A stretch of 64,000 nt of DNA from Streptacidiphilus jiangxiensis (GTDB lineage: Bacteria > Actinomycetota > Actinomycetes > Streptomycetales > Streptomycetaceae): assembly GCF_900109465.1 (NCBI RefSeq), contig NZ_FOAZ01000016.1:71628-135627 (forward strand), written 5' to 3'. The position numbers were made by a program, and so were the translations under genes. Below, piece by piece: positions 60,074 through 64,000 of this stretch. Numbering within the stretch: position 1 is the first letter of the stretch; each line of letters starts with the position of its first letter. The notes below the pieces were generated by a model. It saw only the letters and a program-made list of their open reading frames with translations. It was not told the DNA's origin and did not search any database.

Positions 60074-61723
60074 TCAACGGCCCGCGCGCAACGCGCGGTC
60101 CGCGGCGGTGAAGAGCAGAAGAGCGGCGCAGAGCAGGCTCATGACGAGGGCGATGCCGTGCAGGCCGACGTCGGTCGCGCGGCTGCCGTAGAGCAGGGCG
60201 AGCACCGAGGACGACAGGATCGCGCCCAGGTAGATCGAGGTGCGCTGCAGCCCCGCCGCCGAGCCGGTGCCGTCCGCCGGCGCCTGGGCGTAGACGGCGG
60301 CCTGGTTGCAGCTGGAGGCGAGGCCCTGGCCGACGCCGAAGAGCGTGCTGGCCAGCACCAACACCGCGATCGGCGTGTGCGCGTCCAGGACCAGCAGCAG
60401 TGCGGACCCGGCGCCGAGCAGCAAGGTGAGCACGACGAGCGGCACCCGCAGGGTCTTCGTGCGTGCGCCCAGCAGCGAGAAGACGGCGGCGGTCACCGAC
60501 ATCGGCAGCGCGATCAGGCCCGCGTGGAACGAGCTGAGGCCGTGCGACTCCTGCAGCCACTGCGAGAAGCCGTAGAGCATGCAGTAGAGCACCAGGTAGG
60601 TGAGCCCGCTGCGGACGAAGGTGCGGGTCAGCCCCGGGCTGCGGCCCAGCAGGCGCAGGTCCAGGAACGGCCGGTCGGCCCGGAGCTCCCAGGCGACCAG
60701 GGCCGAGCCGAGGAGCGCCACGAGCACCAGCAGCAGCCAGTCGGGGTGAGCCAGGTTCATCAGGAAGAGCATCGTCGTGGCGATCGTCGCCGCGAAGAGC
60801 AGCAGACCCGGCGGGTCCAGATCCACCCGGCCCCGGTCGGCGGCACGCGGCGGGTCCGCCGGCGCCCAGCGCCAGGCCAGTGCCAGGCCGATCAAGGCGG
60901 CCGGGATGTTCACGGCGAAGACGGCCCGCCAGCCGAGGGTGGCGGCGAGCGCGCCGCCGAGCACCGGGCCGACGGCGGCGCTCGCCAGCGAGGCGAGCGA
61001 GAGCCGCCCGAGTACGGGACGCGGTGCCTCCACGCCCACCCGGCGCGACTCGGCGCGCAGCATCGCCATCGCCGAGGGGTAGGCGGCGGACGTCCCGACG
61101 CCCAGCAGCACGCGTGAGGCGATCAGCCACCCGAACGCCGGCGCGAGGGCGCCGACCAGCCCGGCGGCGAGGACCACCACGAGCCCACCGAGGAACACCT
61201 TGCGCGGACCGACCAGGTCCGCGAGGCGGCCCATGGTCGGCTGGCCGACGGCGCTCGCCAGATAGAGGCTCGCCACCAGCCACGCCGTCTGCGCGACGCC
61301 GACACCGAAGGCGTGCCCGACCGCGACGAGCGCGGTGGCGATCATCGTCGAGTTGATCGGGTTGAGGGCCACGCCGAGGAGCAGCGGCGCCATCATCGTG
61401 CCGCTGAAGGGCTTGCGCACGGGTGGCACGCCGGGCTGCGGGCGGGGTGCGTCCAGCGGAAGCCGTGAGGCCGGGGCGCCGGGTGCGCCGTGTGCCTGGG
61501 AGGGGGCCTCGCCGCTGATCGGCCCGCCAGGCCCGCCACTGAAGGGCTTGCGCACGGTTGGCACGCCGGGCTGCGGGCGGGGTGCGTCCAGCGGAAGCCG
61601 TGAGGCCGGGGCGCCGGGTGCGCCGTGTGCCTGGGAGGGGGCCTCACCGCTGATCGGCCCGACAGGCCCGCCGCTGACTCGCCCGCCGGTTGTCCGCCCG
61701 CCGCTGATCCGCTTGCCGGTCAT
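60074..61723 (-). CDS. MFS drug-efflux-type transporter (DHA2-like) with duplicated N-terminal extension, 549 aa
   Basis: About fourteen membrane segments start at GTMMAPLLLGVALNPINSTM; motif A is GRLADLVGPRKVFLGG, and LGVGTSAAYPSAMAMLRAES and GVGQGLASSCNQAAVYAQ fit drug transporters. The first 108 residues are a Gly/Pro/Ala-rich extension consisting of two copies of a 45-residue unit (GPISGEAPSQAHGAPGAPAS and so on). ATG 61723 overlaps the marR stop (ATGA), so expression is coupled to the regulator. Confidence 0.85.
   Translation of the reverse strand: MTGKRISGGRTTGGRVSGGPVGPISGEAPSQAHGAPGAPASRLPLDAPRPQPGVPTVRKPFSGGPGGPISGEAPSQAHGAPGAPASRLPLDAPRPQPGVPPVRKPFSGTMMAPLLLGVALNPINSTMIATALVAVGHAFGVGVAQTAWLVASLYLASAVGQPTMGRLADLVGPRKVFLGGLVVVLAAGLVGALAPAFGWLIASRVLLGVGTSAAYPSAMAMLRAESRRVGVEAPRPVLGRLSLASLASAAVGPVLGGALAATLGWRAVFAVNIPAALIGLALAWRWAPADPPRAADRGRVDLDPPGLLLFAATIATTMLFLMNLAHPDWLLLVLVALLGSALVAWELRADRPFLDLRLLGRSPGLTRTFVRSGLTYLVLYCMLYGFSQWLQESHGLSSFHAGLIALPMSVTAAVFSLLGARTKTLRVPLVVLTLLLGAGSALLLVLDAHTPIAVLVLASTLFGVGQGLASSCNQAAVYAQAPADGTGSAAGLQRTSIYLGAILSSSVLALLYGSRATDVGLHGIALVMSLLCAALLLFTAADRALRAGR
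61404..61673 (-). repeat. Direct duplication of 135 bp in the MFS gene
   Basis: Two head-to-tail copies starting at 61404 and 61539 differ at only a few bases and keep the reading frame, doubling a 45-residue Pro/Gly-rich unit ahead of the first membrane segment. Confidence 0.9.
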
Positions 61724-62190
61724 TTGGTGGCCACCGCCGGAGCGGGCGTGCTCTCCGTTCCCGCGAGCGCCCGCAGGACCGGGAGTGCGGCGGCGAGGGC
61801 GTCGCGCTGGGCCGGGTCGAGGTCCCCGGCGATGGCGGTCGTGAGCCAGTCCTGCTTGGCCCGCAGGATGCCCGCGATGGTGTCCACGCCCTGCGCGGAG
61901 AGTTCGACGAGCACCTGGCGGCCGTCCGTCGGGTGGGGCGTGCGGGCGATCAGACCGCGCTCCTCTAGCGCGCCGAGGGTCATCCGCATCGACTGCGGCC
62001 GCACGAACTCCGCCCGGGCCAGGTCCGCGGTGGTCGCCGGGCCTTCGCGCAGCAGGCGCGCCGCGACGGACCGCTGCGAGGCGGTCAGCTCCGTGCCCGC
62101 CGTCGCCGCGCGGGCGCGGCGGGTGAGGAGGCCGAGCACGGCGTGCAGCTCGACCGCGAGCTCGGCGGGGGAGGACTCGATCGGTGGCAT
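61720..62190 (-). CDS. MarR-family transcriptional regulator, 156 aa
   Basis: The winged helix reads LTASQRSVAARLLREGPATT, ADLARAEFVRPQSMRMTLGA, LEERGLIARTPHPTDGRQVL. Length is typical. It leads the MarR-MFS-isochorismatase-like unit, and its stop overlaps the MFS start by 4 nt. A TCAACC/GGTTGA inverted repeat directly upstream (62194-62211) is a likely autoregulatory operator. Ligand is unknown. Confidence 0.88.
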   Translation of the reverse strand: MPPIESSPAELAVELHAVLGLLTRRARAATAGTELTASQRSVAARLLREGPATTADLARAEFVRPQSMRMTLGALEERGLIARTPHPTDGRQVLVELSAQGVDTIAGILRAKQDWLTTAIAGDLDPAQRDALAAALPVLRALAGTESTPAPAVATK

Positions 62191-62193
62191 AAC

Positions 62194-62211
62194 TCAACCG
62201 TAGGAGGTTGA
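62194..62211. promoter_or_regulatory. Candidate MarR operator
   Basis: TCAACC-GTAGGA-GGTTGA is a perfect 6-bp inverted repeat just upstream of the marR-type start codon. An A/T-rich stretch (GGCATATTGCAAGTTTGCC, 62214-62232) next to it may hold the promoter. Confidence 0.55.
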
Positions 62212-62320
62212 CAGGGCATATTGCAAGTTTGCCTGTTGAGTTTGGCTGTCGATCCGTCGTGGAGGGTGGGCGCGGCCCGTCGTGCCGGGCAGAAGGTCCG
62301 ACTATGGCAAGCTCATAGCC

Positions 62321-63421
62321 ATGAGTGATCGTTTGCGCCGTATTGCCCGACAATGGACCACTTTCATCCCGGCGCTCGCATTGCTCCTGCTCGTCGCCAC
62401 CTGGGGACGCTCGATCCCCGCCGTGCTCGTCGGCGTCGTCGCCGTGTTCCTGGCCGCCGCGGTGCTGGCCGCCGTCCACCACGCCGAGGTGATCGCCCAC
62501 CGGGTCGGCGAGCCGTTCGGCTCCCTCGTCCTCGCCGTCGCCGTCACGGCGATCGAGGTGGCCCTCATCGTCACGCTGATGGCGGGCGGCCCGGAGAAGA
62601 ACGCGACGCTCGCGCGGGACACCGTCTTCGCCGCCGTCATGATCACCTGCAACGGGATCGTCGGCGTCTGCCTGCTGGTGACCTCGCTGCGGCACCGCAT
62701 CGCGGTCTACAACAGCGAGGGCACCGGAGCAGCCCTGGCGACGGTCGCCACCCTCGCCACGCTGAGCCTGGTGCTGCCGAGCTTCACCACCAGCACACCC
62801 GGCCCGCAGTTCAACACCACCCAGCTGACCTTCGCGGCGGTGGCTTCCGTCGGCCTCTACGCCCTTTTCGTGCTGACCCAGACGGTCCGCCACCGCGACT
62901 ACTTCCTGCCACTGACCCGCGCCGGCGAGGTGATCGAAGGGGACGACCACGCCGATCCGCCCACCGCGCGCCAGGCGCTGGTCAGTCTCGGGCTGCTGGG
63001 CGTCGCCCTGGTCGCGGTCGTGGGCCTGGCCAAGGTGGAGTCCCCGACGATCGAGAAGGGCGTCGCGGCGGCCGGCCTGCCGTCCTCCGTCGTCGGCGTG
63101 GTGATCGCCCTGCTGGTGCTCCTGCCGGAGACGATCGCGGCGGTCCGTGCTGCGCGCCGCGACCGCGTCCAGACCAGCCTCAACCTGGCGCTGGGCTCGG
63201 CGATGGCCAGCATCGGGCTCACCATCCCGGCGGTCGCCATCGCCTCGGTTTTCCTGAGCGGCCCGTTGGTCCTGGGGCTCGACCCCACACACATGGTGCT
63301 GCTGGCCCTGACGATGATCGTCGGCACACTGACCGTCGTCCCGGGCCGCTCCACGCCACTACAGGGTGGCGTTCACCTTTCCATCTTGGCGGCCTACCTG
63401 GTGCTGGCGGCCAACCCGTGA
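62321..63421 (+). CDS. Calcium/proton exchanger (ChaA/CaCA family), 366 aa
   Basis: About eleven membrane segments are present. The two family repeats are seen as SLVLAVAVTAIEVALIVTLM and VIALLVLLPETIAAVRAARR with LNLALGSAMASIGLTIP. The acidic residues in these alpha repeats are those that bind Ca2+ in CaCA exchangers. ATG 62321 follows 40 bp after an upstream in-frame start with no ribosome-binding site. It probably expels Ca2+ (or Na+) in exchange for protons. Dispersed repeats follow the gene. Confidence 0.87.
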   Translation: MSDRLRRIARQWTTFIPALALLLLVATWGRSIPAVLVGVVAVFLAAAVLAAVHHAEVIAHRVGEPFGSLVLAVAVTAIEVALIVTLMAGGPEKNATLARDTVFAAVMITCNGIVGVCLLVTSLRHRIAVYNSEGTGAALATVATLATLSLVLPSFTTSTPGPQFNTTQLTFAAVASVGLYALFVLTQTVRHRDYFLPLTRAGEVIEGDDHADPPTARQALVSLGLLGVALVAVVGLAKVESPTIEKGVAAAGLPSSVVGVVIALLVLLPETIAAVRAARRDRVQTSLNLALGSAMASIGLTIPAVAIASVFLSGPLVLGLDPTHMVLLALTMIVGTLTVVPGRSTPLQGGVHLSILAAYLVLAANP

Positions 63422-63580
63422 AGACCGCAGGGGCGCGAGGCTCTGCTGATGTGCGGCTCCGCCGCGTGGGCGCGACAATCCCCCAGCCTTCGGCCGGGGG
63501 TGCCCCCCATGTCGGTGGTTGCCCGCGCAGTTCCCCGCGCCCTTGGAGGCTCCGTCGTTTCGAGCCTCATCAAATCGATT
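63422..63580. repeat. Cluster of Streptomyces-type intergenic hairpin repeats
   Basis: Three elements follow each other: a GTGCGGCTCCGCCGCGTG hairpin unit (about 63450-63468), CCCCCAGCC-TTC-GGCCGGGGG (63480-63500), and GCGCAGTTCCCCGCGCCC (from 63526), the reverse complement of the repeat found at 49741. They may also end transcription of the exchanger gene. Nothing else was recognised between the exchanger and idi. Confidence 0.7.
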
Positions 63581-63658
63581 GCCCCCGCAGGGCCCCAGCG
63601 CGAACACTGGAGACGCGCGCCGGGCGGAATCGGGGGATCGCCCGGCGCGCGAAACGGG

Positions 63659-64000
63659 CTACCAGCCCGCGTTCGGGAACGTCGCGCGGATCGTCGGGAG
63701 CGCGGCATCCAGCACGGTGCCGAACCAGACCGAGAACGGCTTGGCCGCGCGCAGCGCGGCGAGCTCGGCCGCAGTGACGAACGCGGTGTCCGCGACCTCG
63801 TCCGGGTTCGGGGTGAACGCCGGCGCGGCCACCCCCACGAACAGGTGGTTGTACTCCTTCTCCACCAGTCCGGACGCCTCGTCGGGCAGGTCGTACGTCA
63901 CGGTCCCGGCCTGCTCCATGCGAACCGGCGCCGCGCCCAGCTCCTCCGCCGTGCGGCGCGCGGCCGCGACGAAGGGGGGCTCCTCGGGGTAGGGGTGTCC
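63659..64000 (-). CDS. idi: Isopentenyl-diphosphate delta-isomerase type 1, C-terminal part (truncated by window edge)
   Basis: The frame runs in from the window edge on the minus strand. It reads GHPYPEEPPFVAAARRTAEE, LGAAPVRMEQAGTVTYDLPD, LVEKEYNHLFVGVAAPAFTP, NPDEVADTAFV and ends at WFGTVLDAALPTIRATFPNA. This is the Nudix-type IPP isomerase, including the AARR-EELG Nudix helix and the EYNH metal/active-site region. It interconverts IPP and DMAPP in isoprenoid synthesis. The N-terminal third with the catalytic Cys is outside the window. An internal ATG at 63919 is not the start. Confidence 0.82.
   Translation of the reverse strand, partial: GHPYPEEPPFVAAARRTAEELGAAPVRMEQAGTVTYDLPDEASGLVEKEYNHLFVGVAAPAFTPNPDEVADTAFVTAAELAALRAAKPFSVWFGTVLDAALPTIRATFPNAGW

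Overview
The window is high-GC actinobacterial chromosome, most likely from the family Streptomycetaceae. Four things point that way: very GC-rich third codon positions with frequent GTG/TTG starts; a desferrioxamine-type siderophore locus in the desEFABCD order with DmdR/IdeR iron boxes; LAL-type LuxR, PucR, MarR and ArsR regulators; and intergenic hairpin repeats (63422-63580 and 49741-49843) of a kind common in Streptomyces. A secreted glutamic (G1) peptidase and a secreted sedolisin (S53) lie 2 kb apart. Both families are typically acid-active, which hints at an acid-tolerant member such as Streptacidiphilus; that is an inference.

Layout. 1-15.6 kb is housekeeping and regulation: the end of a SpoIIE-type phosphatase/ATPase, two small zinc-ribbon proteins, a GAF protein, an APC permease, an anti-sigma-type ATPase, a LAL regulator, a VOC protein, an AspT-like exchanger, a membrane protein, a cupin-like protein, a broken L,D-transpeptidase and a PucR regulator. 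15.6-25.9 kb mixes a secreted CBM protein behind a probable DasR site, a three-gene cassette with two Fe(II)/2-oxoglutarate-type oxygenases, an accessory stretch (21.5-23.2 kb) of gene remnants with an intact tiny secreted peptide, a GNAT-like/DUF2716 protein and a GH18 chitinase. 26.0-28.8 kb is a rifampin phosphotransferase with a rifamycin-associated element. 28.8-38.4 kb is a secreted-enzyme region: a 1340-residue GH3 enzyme with duplicated binding modules, a G1 peptidase, a serine recombinase without its catalytic serine, and an S53 peptidase.

38.4-44.7 kb has two DUF5937/ArsR-type regulators, each divergent from transport or lipoprotein genes, and an iron-box membrane protein. 44.7-55.0 kb is the siderophore locus: desE, desF, desA, desB and a fused desC-desD on the minus strand, two FecCD permeases divergent from desE, and an ATPase with its own iron box. 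Together they would make a hydroxamate siderophore from lysine (decarboxylation, N-hydroxylation, acylation, NIS condensation) and recover iron from it. 55.0-64.0 kb returns to general metabolism: a transglutaminase-like protein, a methyltransferase, an enoyl-reductase-like protein, an L,D-transpeptidase, an SDR, an isochorismatase-like protein, a MarR/MFS pair, a calcium/proton exchanger and the start-truncated idi.

Recurring themes are in-frame tandem repeats (15-bp arrays in two unrelated genes, a 9-bp array, a 135-bp and a 519-bp duplication) and readable operators: three iron boxes, a dre-like site, a LacI-type palindrome, the rifamycin element and several regulator-type palindromes. No tRNA, rRNA or CRISPR array was seen.
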